Assembly (NCBI RefSeq): GCF_019343195.1
Contig: NZ_RPHB01000002.1
Location: 186,001-250,000, forward strand
From: Arthrospiribacter ruber
GTDB taxonomy: Bacteria > Bacteroidota > Bacteroidia > Cytophagales > Cyclobacteriaceae
DNA length: 64,000 bases
Reading direction: 5' to 3'
The notes beneath the pieces were generated by a model. The model did no database searches, was not told the DNA's origin, and worked only from the letters and a program-made list of their open reading frames with translations. Below, piece by piece: positions 43,756 through 53,770 of the stretch. A program made the position numbers and the translations under genes. Each line of letters starts with the position of its first letter. Positions within the stretch are counted from its first letter, which is position 1.

Positions 43756-46110
43756 ATGAATACGATAATTTGCAGTCTGAAGACAGCAGGTATGAAACCC
43801 TTTGCTTTCTGCCTGACAATTTTGATCAATTTTGTATGGATATCAAGTAGCCAAGCCCAACAAAATCCTGCCACCATCCAGGGAAAGGTAATTACTGAGA
43901 CAGGCCTGCCCCTTCCCTTTGCCAATGTTTACCTCAAAGACAAAAATAAAGGGGCACTTACCGATGAGGAGGGTCACTTTACCATTGACCAAGTAACAGC
44001 GGGGAAATACATTTTAGTTATCTCCCATTTGGGTTATGCAACAAAAGAAATACAGCTCAAACTGGAAAATGGACAGACCCTGTACGTCCCAGCTGTGAGC
44101 CTTTTGGAAAACGGAAGTGACCTGTTGGAATTTACCTTGACAGACGGGCGTATCAATGAATTTGCAAACAAGGAGACAGACTATGTAGCCCGGATGCCAC
44201 TCAAAAACCTGGAAAATCCACAGGTGTACAGCATTGTCAATAAGGAATTGATGGAGGAGCAGATTATGACAGACATCAAAGAACCATTGCGCTCTGCTCC
44301 CGGGGTGGTTCCTGCAGATTATATCACCGGCATGTTCAGTATCGTATCCAGGGGGTTTAGGGTCTGGAGTTACGCCAGAAATGGGCTTGCAACCTCAGTT
44401 TGGCGATCGGGAACTGAGATTGCAAATCTGGAGAGAATAGAACTGATCAAAGGTCCTTCGGGAACACTTTTCGGATCAAATGTATCTTCATTTGGAGGAG
44501 CCATCAACCTGGTTACCAAAAAGCCACATTCCGAATTTAAGGGCCAAGTAGGTTATGGTCTGGGAAGTTTTGGCCTGAGCAGGTTCAATGTGGATGTAAA
44601 TTCCCCACTCAATAAGGAAAAGACCTTACTGTTCCGCCTGAATGCTGTACACCATCAACAAAACAGCTTCAATGAATTTGGAAGAGGAAAAAGACTTGCC
44701 GTAGCACCAAGTCTCTCATATCAGGTCAACGACCGGCTTTCTATTCTCTTTGATTTGGAGTATATGAGAAGCCTGTCCACCCGTCTTCCAATGACCCTTT
44801 TGGGAGCTGGTGCTGACTTCGGCAGTTTCAGGGATATTCCTATGGAATTTGAAAAGTCCTTTTTTCTAAATGACCTGCAAAGTGACTCGGAAGCGGTAAA
44901 ATACTTTACGAGAATTCAGTATGATCTCGGGAGCAACTGGACTTCCACCACAGATATTTCCCATATCAACGAATATAATGAAAATGGTTACCAACCCTAT
45001 CACCAATGGATAAACAAAACAACTGTGCTCCCTTATGTAGTGAACTTCGGGCCTAGAGAAAGAACCTCAGCCAATATTCAACAAAATTTTAATGGTTCCT
45101 TTCAAACTGGGTCTGTTCACCACAACCTGCTTTTGGGAATTAGCTATGAATACCTTCATGAATCCAGCATCAGCAGAAGGAGTTTTGAGTTTGACACACT
45201 ATTCTTACCGCAATCTTACCGGTATATAGGGAAAACAACTGTTGATCAATTGCTGGCCGACCCTACCACGGTAGCGGTAGGCGAAATAGGGCAAAATTCC
45301 TTTGGTGCTTATGTTTCAGATGTCATCCAATGGACTGACCGCCTTTCAACTATGCTAAGTGTTCGATGGGATCGCTTCGAAAGGACACAGGGAAGCCCCT
45401 TTACCCAAACGGCCTTCTCTCCCAAACTTGGAATAATCTACCAGCCTTTAAAAGATCGCGTTTCCCTGTTTGCCAACTATATGAATGGCTTCCAAAATCA
45501 AGCTCCCAGAGATCAACCCGATGGTAATGTGTTCACTCCCGACCCTGTATTTGCCAATCAAATGGAAGGAGGGGTCAAGACAGAACTGTTGAACAACAAG
45601 CTGAACGCCACCCTCAGCTATTACCACATAAGCATAGACAATGCCATCCGGATGGGGGATGACCAATTTACTTTCCAAGACGGACAGCAGGTCAGCAAGG
45701 GTGTTGAACTGGAATTGATTGCCAACCCCATTTCTGGCTTGAACATCGTAACGGGATACGGCTTCAACGAAAACAAAATTGTCCGGGCGGAAAGCTTTGA
45801 AGGCAACCTGGTACAAGGGGCACCCCAGCACATGGTCAACTATTGGATAAGCTATCGGCTGCCTATAGCCAATATCAAAGGGCTTGGGCTGGGATTCGGA
45901 GGGAATTATGTGGGTGAAAGCTACTACAATGCCAGCAATACCATGGTAATTCCTTCCTACCACCTGCTCAACGCCACGGCATTTTACGATACAGGCCAAT
46001 GGAGAGCAGGACTCAAGTTCAACAACATCACGGATGAGCGGTATTGGGACATCTCCGGAAACCAGCAGTTTACGAGGAATTTTGTGGCCAACTTTTCATT
46101 CAGGTTTTAA
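43756..46110 (+). CDS. TonB-dependent siderophore receptor, paralog pair member 1
   Basis: A 784-residue receptor. After the signal (ISSSQAQ), a regulatory domain QQNPATIQGKVITETGLPLP and the linker SLLENGSDLLEFTLTDGRIN are nearly identical to the protein at 50007. Its plug contains ERIELIKGPSGTLFGSNVSS and GAINLVTKKP. From about residue 180 on, the barrel differs strongly from its paralog, implying a different ligand. The barrel ends FVANFSFRF. The 164-base gap before it contains no gene. Confidence 0.84.
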   Translation: MNTIICSLKTAGMKPFAFCLTILINFVWISSSQAQQNPATIQGKVITETGLPLPFANVYLKDKNKGALTDEEGHFTIDQVTAGKYILVISHLGYATKEIQLKLENGQTLYVPAVSLLENGSDLLEFTLTDGRINEFANKETDYVARMPLKNLENPQVYSIVNKELMEEQIMTDIKEPLRSAPGVVPADYITGMFSIVSRGFRVWSYARNGLATSVWRSGTEIANLERIELIKGPSGTLFGSNVSSFGGAINLVTKKPHSEFKGQVGYGLGSFGLSRFNVDVNSPLNKEKTLLFRLNAVHHQQNSFNEFGRGKRLAVAPSLSYQVNDRLSILFDLEYMRSLSTRLPMTLLGAGADFGSFRDIPMEFEKSFFLNDLQSDSEAVKYFTRIQYDLGSNWTSTTDISHINEYNENGYQPYHQWINKTTVLPYVVNFGPRERTSANIQQNFNGSFQTGSVHHNLLLGISYEYLHESSISRRSFEFDTLFLPQSYRYIGKTTVDQLLADPTTVAVGEIGQNSFGAYVSDVIQWTDRLSTMLSVRWDRFERTQGSPFTQTAFSPKLGIIYQPLKDRVSLFANYMNGFQNQAPRDQPDGNVFTPDPVFANQMEGGVKTELLNNKLNATLSYYHISIDNAIRMGDDQFTFQDGQQVSKGVELELIANPISGLNIVTGYGFNENKIVRAESFEGNLVQGAPQHMVNYWISYRLPIANIKGLGLGFGGNYVGESYYNASNTMVIPSYHLLNATAFYDTGQWRAGLKFNNITDERYWDISGNQQFTRNFVANFSFRF

Positions 46111-46266
46111 CACCGGCCTTCTTATTCACAATACCTGAAATTCAATACACATGCAATCGAACATGTCACAGAAGTTACACATGGAGATGATTGTCCACAT
46201 GCAAGATTCCGCCCCGGCCTTCGGTACAGGACAAATTATGACCTTTGAAAAACAAATTATAAACAG

Positions 46267-48645
46267 ATGAAAATACTGAAGCATACTATTCTAACTTACA
46301 TACTGGTATTCCTTATCTCCCCAAGTTTTGCACAGTCCAATGGAAAAATTTCGGGAAACATTAAATACAATGACGGTTCACCGGTTCCTTTTGCCAACAT
46401 ATTCTTGGAAGGAACAAACATGGGCACTGTCAGTAAGGAAGACGGGAGTTATGAGATTTCCGGCATACCTTCCGGTCAGTACCAGCTCACGGTCTCCTCT
46501 TTAGACATAGTAGGGCAAACTGTCAGCATAGCAATTGCCGGAGGACAAAATATGCAGGTGGATTTCACGGTTGAGGAGAATACGGCAAGTCTAGATGAGG
46601 TGGTAGTTTCCGGCCAAAAACGTAAAGTAGCCTCTATCACTAAAAGTGCCACGGAGCTGATCGATCTGCCGCTATCAGTACAGTTAGTCGACCAGGAACT
46701 ACTCCAACAGCAGCAAATCATAGACGTCAGGGATGCTGTCAAAAACGTCAGTGGTGTAAATGCCACCGGTACCTATGGAGGAGGATATGCCACATATAAT
46801 GCCAGGGGGTTCAACATGTCCAATGTAAGCAGTTACCGCAGAAACGGCATGTTCATTATCAATATGGGACACCACTTCAATGACAACATGGAAAGGGTAG
46901 AAATCCTCAAAGGCCCTGCATCCATACAATATGGTGATATAGCCCCCGGAGCGGTCATGAATTTTGTCACCAAAAAACCTCTGGAACACGACTACAAGAG
47001 ACTTGAAATGAAAGTAGGTCAATATGGCCTCTTTCGCCCCACATTAGATGTCAGTGGTTCCCTAAATGAGGACAACAGCCTCCTTTACCGCCTCAACACC
47101 ACGTTTGAATCTTCCCAAAGTTTTATCGACCATGTCCAACACAAAAGCATGATGATAGCCCCCTCCATCACCTGGAAGGTTTCCCCTTCGCTTGTTTGGA
47201 ATGTTGAGATGACGGTAAAAGATGATGATAGGGTTTTTAACCCCGGGCTGGTTTCTCCAGACGGTTCATTGGAACGGCTTTCCGAATTGCCGATCAGCCG
47301 GTTTCTGGGCGAGCCTTCCAACAACTACCGCTTCCAGGACCTGGGATTGTATTCGGAACTCCATTTCAACATCAGTCCCAACTGGCAATTACGCAATACC
47401 TCCTACTATACCAACACTTCCAGAGACAATCAGAACCTCTATTTTCCCAACAGGCAAACCGATGAACAAGGCAACCTAAGAAGGATGACCTGGATCGGTC
47501 AATCCTATTGGAGGGGTTGGGGCAACACCCTGGATCTGGTCGGTCAGCTGACTACCGGAAGTATTAGGCATAATATCGTCATAGGTGGGGATTATATGAT
47601 CAACAATAGCTATGGTACCCCTCCTATCAATGTCGAAGCTGACCCAATCAATATATTCAACCCTGTGTATGGTACTGTAACGCTTCCAAAAGCAATGGGA
47701 TATGATGGTATGAAAGAGAATGGCAGTTTTATCCAGCGAGGGGGATTATATATACAAGATCAACTCTTTCTGTGGGATGAACGCGTGATAGCCCTTTTAG
47801 GACTGCGGTTTAACCATACCCAGCAAGGAGGGATTTATACCACAGACAACCCCAGCCCCGAAGGTTATCAGGATGATACCAAAACCCCTCTATCCCCACG
47901 GATTGGGATTTTGGTAAAGCCTTCCCAAAACCTTTCCCTATATGCTTCATACACCAATTCCTTTGAGCAGAATGGGTGGGATCGGGTTCACCAAATTGTA
48001 CTACCGGAGACTGATGCCGACCAGGTGGAATTTGGTATAAAATCCAATTTGCTTGACGAACGGATCGGGGTAGGTCTTGCTTTCTTCCAGATTGACAAAA
48101 AGAATGTGGTAGGTAGGGTTTTCAATCTCACTTCCGAGCCCACTTTCCCTTACTTGATTTACCACCCTGTACATCAGTCTGCCATTTATCAAGATGCCCA
48201 TCACCGAAGCAAGGGAATAGAACTGGACATCAATGGCAAAATCACCCCCCAACTCAACGTCAACCTGACAGCTTCCTACATCGATGCAGTAATCGTTGAA
48301 GACCCCGCTTTTGAAAGTGGAAACCAACTTTTGGGGAATGCCAGGGAGAACTTCAGCCTATGGGCAAACTATAAAATGGACCGTACAAAACTGAAAGGAT
48401 TGGAATTCGGCTACGGTTTTTTCTATAACGGCAAATTCTATACAGCCAATGACAACCTTCCCCATCAAGAAACAAAGGCATACTGGTCTATGGATGCTTC
48501 ATTGGGATATAATTACAAAAACTTCTTTACAAGGCTCAATGTCACCAACCTCACTGATAACATAGGCTATTTGGGCAGTAACGGTCTTTACGAACCTCTA
48601 TGGACCAGAAGGGCTGTCCTGAGTGTAGGTGTCCTACTGAAATAA
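46267..48645 (+). CDS. TonB-dependent siderophore receptor (FoxA/FhuE-like)
   Basis: A 792-residue receptor with signal ending SPSFAQ, regulatory domain NGKISGNIKYNDGSPVPFAN, plug DLPLSVQLVDQELLQQQQII then KNVSGVNATGTYGGGYATYN and ERVEILKGPASIQYGDIAPG, and a barrel ending VLSVGVLLK. The IDLPLSVQ and YG-(x)-APGAVMNFVTKKP motifs are those of siderophore receptors for hydroxamates and other ferric chelates. It is followed after 31 bases by a PepSY-TM gene, a common partnership in siderophore uptake. Confidence 0.85.
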   Translation: MKILKHTILTYILVFLISPSFAQSNGKISGNIKYNDGSPVPFANIFLEGTNMGTVSKEDGSYEISGIPSGQYQLTVSSLDIVGQTVSIAIAGGQNMQVDFTVEENTASLDEVVVSGQKRKVASITKSATELIDLPLSVQLVDQELLQQQQIIDVRDAVKNVSGVNATGTYGGGYATYNARGFNMSNVSSYRRNGMFIINMGHHFNDNMERVEILKGPASIQYGDIAPGAVMNFVTKKPLEHDYKRLEMKVGQYGLFRPTLDVSGSLNEDNSLLYRLNTTFESSQSFIDHVQHKSMMIAPSITWKVSPSLVWNVEMTVKDDDRVFNPGLVSPDGSLERLSELPISRFLGEPSNNYRFQDLGLYSELHFNISPNWQLRNTSYYTNTSRDNQNLYFPNRQTDEQGNLRRMTWIGQSYWRGWGNTLDLVGQLTTGSIRHNIVIGGDYMINNSYGTPPINVEADPINIFNPVYGTVTLPKAMGYDGMKENGSFIQRGGLYIQDQLFLWDERVIALLGLRFNHTQQGGIYTTDNPSPEGYQDDTKTPLSPRIGILVKPSQNLSLYASYTNSFEQNGWDRVHQIVLPETDADQVEFGIKSNLLDERIGVGLAFFQIDKKNVVGRVFNLTSEPTFPYLIYHPVHQSAIYQDAHHRSKGIELDINGKITPQLNVNLTASYIDAVIVEDPAFESGNQLLGNARENFSLWANYKMDRTKLKGLEFGYGFFYNGKFYTANDNLPHQETKAYWSMDASLGYNYKNFFTRLNVTNLTDNIGYLGSNGLYEPLWTRRAVLSVGVLLK

Positions 48646-48676
48646 AAAGTAAAATATACTTTATAAATCTTATTCC

Positions 48677-49885
48677 ATGAACCTGCTTAAACCTCTTATC
48701 AAAAAACTCCACCTCTGGCTCGGATTGGCATCCGGGCTGGTGGTGGTTATTCTCGGCATTACAGGCTGCATCTATGTGTTTGAGGAAGAGTTGAAGCAAC
48801 TGGTTTACCAACAGCGCTATACTGCCGGCCACTCCGGGCAAGCCCCCCTGCCACTTGAAGACTTGCTTCCCATTGCACAGGAGGCACTTGGAAAAGATAA
48901 GCTTATTTCATCGGTTAAGATCCCGGCCAAACCTGGCAAAAGCTATCACTTTTCTACCTACAAAACTAATCCAACAGGTTGGAATTACTTCAACACCTCT
49001 GAATATTACCTTACTGCTTATGTAAACCCCTACAGTGGGGAAATACTGATGGTAGAAAATACTCGTCTTGAATTCTTCCGAATAGTACTTTGGATCCATT
49101 ACAACTTGCTATTAGGCAATATCGGAAAGCAAATAGTAGGTTGGAGTACAGTGGTTTTCATCTTGTTGCTCATCTCTGGATTGGTATTGTGGTGGCCGAA
49201 AAATAAAGCTGCAGCCAAGCAACGGTACTGGTTTCGCTGGAAATCCAGTACAAAATTCAAGCGGAAAAACTACGACCTCCACAACATACTTGGCTTCTAT
49301 ATCCTGTCCTTAGGTTTGATCATCGCTCTGACAGGATTGGTATGGGCCTTTACTTGGTTTAGTACAGGCGTGGACTGGCTGGCCAATGGAGGGAAAAATT
49401 CTCCAAAGAGGGTTTCAGAATATGCTGATTTTGCTGAGAGCCAATATGAGGCTGGGATTCATGACCTTATCCTGTCTGACCTGAAACAAAAAAATCCAGA
49501 AGCCGATCGGTACGAAATCCGAAAACTGGAAGGTGCTTTTCCATTTCAGGGATTGACACTTTATAAAAACAGCTTCCAGAGACACCGATTTGACATATAC
49601 CAATATCATCCCGAAACGGCTAAGGTTTTAGAACAATTGACTTACACGGATAAAACCAAAGGAGAAAAATACAGAAGCATGAATTACCCTATTCATGTAG
49701 GTAGTATCCTCGGCTTACCTGGGAAAATCCTCGCCTTTTTTGCCAGCCTGATAGCCTCAAGCCTTCCTGTCACTGGATTCATGATCTGGTATAACCGTGT
49801 TTACGGAAAAATGAAGAGCAAAAACCACCGAATGCAGTGGCAAGACAATCCTAATACAAAACCTTCAAAAGAACATGTCAATTAG
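48677..49885 (+). CDS. PepSY-associated TM helix protein (siderophore reductase-like)
   Basis: A 402-residue inner-membrane protein. It opens with LIKKLHLWLGLASGLVVVIL (first helix), has a periplasmic PepSY-like domain (about 40-135), a helix pair near 150-170 and 215-240, and a last helix near 350. His residues next to the helices (KLHLWLG, WIHYNLLL, DLHNILGF) could bind haem. Members of this family accompany TonB receptors and have been proposed to reduce ferric siderophores in the periplasm; this is inferred. It is probably in an operon with the receptor upstream. Confidence 0.78.
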   Translation: MNLLKPLIKKLHLWLGLASGLVVVILGITGCIYVFEEELKQLVYQQRYTAGHSGQAPLPLEDLLPIAQEALGKDKLISSVKIPAKPGKSYHFSTYKTNPTGWNYFNTSEYYLTAYVNPYSGEILMVENTRLEFFRIVLWIHYNLLLGNIGKQIVGWSTVVFILLLISGLVLWWPKNKAAAKQRYWFRWKSSTKFKRKNYDLHNILGFYILSLGLIIALTGLVWAFTWFSTGVDWLANGGKNSPKRVSEYADFAESQYEAGIHDLILSDLKQKNPEADRYEIRKLEGAFPFQGLTLYKNSFQRHRFDIYQYHPETAKVLEQLTYTDKTKGEKYRSMNYPIHVGSILGLPGKILAFFASLIASSLPVTGFMIWYNRVYGKMKSKNHRMQWQDNPNTKPSKEHVN

Positions 49886-50006
49886 AAATAACTGAAAATA
49901 ATCTTGCTGTTTTTAAAAACACTTTCAACTACTGGCTTTATGGTAGAGAAATGTGAATTAAACCCCTTTACACCTATCAATCATACTTTAAAACCATTTA
50001 CAAAAT

Positions 50007-52370
50007 ATGAAAACAAAGAAATCACTCAACATCAAGCATAGCTTCCTTGGCAGCCTAATCTGCTTGATGATTATTTCAAGCTTGCTACAAACTGTCCAGG
50101 CCCAGCAAAATCCAGCTACTATCCAGGGAAAGGTAATTACTGAGACAGGCCTGCCCCTCCCTTTTACCAATGTCTATCTCAAAGACAAAAACAAAGGTGC
50201 ACTTACCGATGAAGAAGGTCTTTTTACTATTGATCAGGTATCAGCAGGAAAATACATTTTGGTTATCTCCCATTTGGGTTATGCAACAAAAGAAATCCAA
50301 CTCAAACTGGAAAATGGACAGACACTGAAGGTCCCAGCTGTAAGTCTTCTGGAAAACGGCAGTGACCTGTTGGAATTTACCTTGACTGACTCCAAGATAA
50401 ATCCATTGGCCAACAAAAAGACAGACTATGTTGCCCGTATGCCATTGGAGAATTTGGAAAACCCGCAAGTTTACAATGTGGTGAGCAAAGAACTGATAAA
50501 GGAGCAGGTAATCACAGACATCGGGGAGACTGTCAGAAATGCACCTGGCGTAGTTCCCATCACCTATGCATCCGGTGGATTTGGGACAACATTCAGGGGA
50601 TTCAGTACAGGTATCAATGCCAGAAATGGCATGGAATCGGCCACGGGCCGATCCAGTCTTGACATTGCAAATGTTGAGCGGATTGAAATATTGAAAGGCC
50701 CATCAGCAACATTATTTGGTGCTAATGTATCTTCTTTTGGAGGGGTAGTCAACTTGGTAACAAAAGCCCCTATGGAAGAAAGGCAAACCGAAATTGCTTA
50801 TACAACTGGAAGCTTTAACCTGCACCGCATTGCTGCAGATGTAAATACACCACTTAATGAAGCTAATACGGTGTTACTGCGGGTTAATACTGCCCTGAAC
50901 CGTGAAAAAAGTTTTATGGATTATGGTTTCAACAATACCTTCATCATTGCTCCGAGTTTGTTGTACAAGGCTTCCGAGCGACTAACTATAAGCTTGGATA
51001 TGGAGTACTTCAATGCAAACAGTAACAGACCCCAATATTCCAGGTATGCATCAGGTTCTGGAATCACCAGCCCCAGACAACTTCAAATTGATTATAGAAC
51101 AGCTCTATACCATGAGGACGCAGACTCACAGACTGCCGCAACAAAGTTATTCGCCCAAGCCAAATACCAACTGGGTAAAAACTGGACTTCCACTACCTTA
51201 TTTTCCTTCCTCAATGAGGATGTCAACCATAGTTACCAAGCCCAGCCCACTTGGATCTCGCCTACTGAAGTCGCCAGATCGGTTGGCATGTGGGGACCTA
51301 TCTATGCAAACTACACCAACTTCCAGCAAAACTTCAATGGTGAATTCCAAACTGGAAGTGTTGGCCACAAAGTTCTTATAGGTGCTAATCTGAGGGCATT
51401 CGATTCCAGAAGTGAATACTCCACAACAGATGGTTTTATTGATACTGTCAATGTAACCAATGATTTCAGACCTCTTAGAAGATTTGAAATGGATTCACGA
51501 CTGATACCGAGATTTTTCCCGGGTTGGCATAGCCACAATGATCTTACATACAGTGCATACATCGCAGATGTCATTCAATTAACTGACCGCCTTTCGACAA
51601 TGTTAAGTTTGAGGTTGGATCATTTCAAAAGACCGGATGACGGCGATGTTGCCGGCTTTGAGCAGACAGCCTTGGCACCTAAAGTAGGGCTTGTTTACCA
51701 AGTGCTAAAAGACAGGGTTTCTGTGTTCGGCAACTACATGAGCGGATTCCAAAATCAGGCACCTAGGATGCAGCCAAACGGCCAACAATTATCCATAGAC
51801 CCGGTTTTTGCCACCCAATCCGAAGGAGGTATCAAAGCAGAAGTATTTGAAAAAAGACTAAGTACAACCATCAGCTATTACCATATCGCCATAGACAATG
51901 CAGTCCGGGTAAATGCTGACGGTTTTGCAGTACAAGATGGCCAACAGGTAAGTAAAGGGCTGGATATAGAAGTCATTGCCAACCCAATTTCAGGTTTGAA
52001 CCTAATCGCTGGCTATGCCTACAATGACAACAGGATAATCAGGGCAAGTGATGAATCCATTGAAGGCAATAAGGCCAATGATGCACCTGAACATGTAGCA
52101 AATTTCTGGGCTTCCTACAGCTTCCAGCATAGATTGAAAGGCTTTGGTGTAGGTATTGGAGGTAATCATGTTGGGAGTACATACATGTTTACAGACAATG
52201 TGTTTTCCATTCCATCCTATACCCTATTGAATGCAACTGCATTTTATGACCAGGGAAATTGGAGAATTGGGCTAAAGTTAAACAACATCACCAATGAGCA
52301 ATATTGGTCATTTTTGGGCGTAGCTCAGGCACCTACTAACTATATGGCGAACCTGACCCTCAGGTTTTGA
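50007..52370 (+). CDS. TonB-dependent siderophore receptor, paralog pair member 2
   Basis: A 787-residue receptor; signal ending LLQTVQAQ, then an N-terminal domain and linker shared almost residue for residue with the receptor at 43756 (to about residue 155). The plug reads ERIEILKGPSATLFGANVSS and GGVVNLVTKAP. The barrel is diverged and ends YMANLTLRF. It lies 121 bases after the PepSY-TM gene. The conserved front and variable barrel suggest the TonB/signalling part is maintained while ligand specificity changes. Confidence 0.84.
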   Translation: MKTKKSLNIKHSFLGSLICLMIISSLLQTVQAQQNPATIQGKVITETGLPLPFTNVYLKDKNKGALTDEEGLFTIDQVSAGKYILVISHLGYATKEIQLKLENGQTLKVPAVSLLENGSDLLEFTLTDSKINPLANKKTDYVARMPLENLENPQVYNVVSKELIKEQVITDIGETVRNAPGVVPITYASGGFGTTFRGFSTGINARNGMESATGRSSLDIANVERIEILKGPSATLFGANVSSFGGVVNLVTKAPMEERQTEIAYTTGSFNLHRIAADVNTPLNEANTVLLRVNTALNREKSFMDYGFNNTFIIAPSLLYKASERLTISLDMEYFNANSNRPQYSRYASGSGITSPRQLQIDYRTALYHEDADSQTAATKLFAQAKYQLGKNWTSTTLFSFLNEDVNHSYQAQPTWISPTEVARSVGMWGPIYANYTNFQQNFNGEFQTGSVGHKVLIGANLRAFDSRSEYSTTDGFIDTVNVTNDFRPLRRFEMDSRLIPRFFPGWHSHNDLTYSAYIADVIQLTDRLSTMLSLRLDHFKRPDDGDVAGFEQTALAPKVGLVYQVLKDRVSVFGNYMSGFQNQAPRMQPNGQQLSIDPVFATQSEGGIKAEVFEKRLSTTISYYHIAIDNAVRVNADGFAVQDGQQVSKGLDIEVIANPISGLNLIAGYAYNDNRIIRASDESIEGNKANDAPEHVANFWASYSFQHRLKGFGVGIGGNHVGSTYMFTDNVFSIPSYTLLNATAFYDQGNWRIGLKLNNITNEQYWSFLGVAQAPTNYMANLTLRF

Positions 52371-52498
52371 GGCAGCTGCATTAATAACATTTAGCCTTCA
52401 GGTACATTGCCCCTCCTGCTTAGCATAAGCAATCAATATTGCAGGATTTGGCCCGAAATAAAGTGCATCTATTAACTATCAAACTTCATAGAAAAATG

Positions 52499-52521
52499 TT
52501 ATTTAAAATTATTCTAAATAA
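52499..52521. promoter_or_regulatory. 23-bp palindrome, candidate iron-repressor operator
   Basis: TTATTTAAAAT, central T, ATTCTAAATAA: the same arms as at 38635. It stands about 95 bases upstream of the gene at 52616 and would control the block of small and PepSY genes that follows. Confidence 0.6.
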
Positions 52522-52615
52522 CTCCAATACCACAGAGAGAATCTTTATATTTGCTTTTATTAATACTTAATCTAATTAAAATTAACATACCTCAACAGTT
52601 CTAAATCAAAGCGGG

Positions 52616-52942
52616 ATGAGCAATTGCAATACAGAAGTAATATTGATGAAAGATGGGTTTATCCTTACCCATTGTGAGGATTGTGACACATTCTGCCTGA
52701 TGTACCAGCAATTTATGATCCGGCTAAATTCTTACGATTTCAGTTCATTTATCCGGTATGTTGATCATTTGGAATTTGACTCCCACAGTTTCCCTTTTTA
52801 TGACGGAATCGACAGGATGGTATTGGAAACCTACCATGCAGAAATCCAATTCACCCTGAAGGAGGAAGAGTTTTACATGTTCAAGGCATACCTAAACGAA
52901 GTCAAAATTCATTTTCAGATTGCAGAACTCATGAAGCAATAG
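52616..52942 (+). CDS. Small Cys-containing cytoplasmic protein (DUF6686-like)
   Basis: A 108-residue soluble protein with no signal peptide. A Cys cluster occurs near the N-terminus (SNCNTEV ... THCEDCDTFC), which could bind a metal. The rest is YQQFMIRLNSYDFSSFIRYV and a charged helical C-terminus. It recalls small DUF6686-type proteins of Bacteroidota, with modest confidence. It is the first gene after the palindromic operator at 52499, so it is likely metal-responsive. Function unknown. Confidence 0.6.
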   Translation: MSNCNTEVILMKDGFILTHCEDCDTFCLMYQQFMIRLNSYDFSSFIRYVDHLEFDSHSFPFYDGIDRMVLETYHAEIQFTLKEEEFYMFKAYLNEVKIHFQIAELMKQ

Positions 52943-52986
52943 GCTTCAATTAAATTAAACCTTAAAACTATTAGAAAATCAAAATC

Positions 52987-53682
52987 ATGGAAACAAAGAA
53001 AATCTTCTTAATGATAGCAATGCTTTTCACTATCACATCTGCTTGGTCCCATGCCTTATGGATTGTAACCTCTCCGAAGGGGGAAAAAGGTAAAAAGCAT
53101 GAAATCAAAATCCATTATGGGGAATATGCAGAAGGCCATATTGAAGCATTGGACGATTGGTATTCCGACACTAGGGAATTTGAATTGTGGCTGGTGTCTC
53201 CCTCTGGAGAAAAACAAAAACTTGGAACCACTCCTCACTCCAAATATTTCGATGCTTCATTTACACCAGAGCAGGATGGAGAATATTTCCTCTACATCAG
53301 CCATGCAGCCAAAGACTTGGGAGGGAAAACCATTTACCAGTTCAACACATCAGCTTCTGTAAAAGTGGGGCATTCCAACGGTAAAAGCCTGGCTGAATCC
53401 ATCCCGAGCGACTTGAAAATCATACCACAAAACGAAAATTCCTACTTGGTACTCTACAAAAACCAAGTTTCTCCCGGCACTTCTGTCGAACTTGCAGGGC
53501 CTACAGGCTGGTCAAAGGTATTCACCACCGACGACCTGGGAATGGTCACCATCGAAACTCCTTGGGAAGGGTCATATCTTCTGGAAGCAATTACGAGCGT
53601 CAAGGAATCCGGTCAGCACCATGGAAACCCATATGAGGCCATATGGAGATGCGCAACGTATAGGTTCGACATAATTTTTTAA
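52987..53682 (+). CDS. DUF4198-like periplasmic protein, possible metal binder
   Basis: A 231-residue exported protein. The signal peptide (MIAMLFTITSAWS) is directly followed by HALWIVTSPKGEKGK, the typical opening of DUF4198-type periplasmic proteins. Two beta-sandwich-like halves follow, ending ESGQHHGNPYEAIWRCATYR. If cleavage is after Ser, the mature protein begins with His. The family is found with nickel, cobalt and iron uptake genes. It lies 44 bases after the small Cys protein in what looks like an operon running to 56024. Confidence 0.68.
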   Translation: METKKIFLMIAMLFTITSAWSHALWIVTSPKGEKGKKHEIKIHYGEYAEGHIEALDDWYSDTREFELWLVSPSGEKQKLGTTPHSKYFDASFTPEQDGEYFLYISHAAKDLGGKTIYQFNTSASVKVGHSNGKSLAESIPSDLKIIPQNENSYLVLYKNQVSPGTSVELAGPTGWSKVFTTDDLGMVTIETPWEGSYLLEAITSVKESGQHHGNPYEAIWRCATYRFDIIF

Positions 53683-53770
53683 CTGCACAAAACAATTTTT
53701 CAACATTCCGCCAGTCTGCACAGCTGGCGGGATGTTCATTACCATACTACCAAAAACAAAAGACCTAAAC

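Noticed and set aside
45448-45999. Long minus-strand open frame (183 codons) inside the receptor at 43756
   Set aside because: It is antisense to a well-supported TonB receptor and has no start context or recognisable domain.
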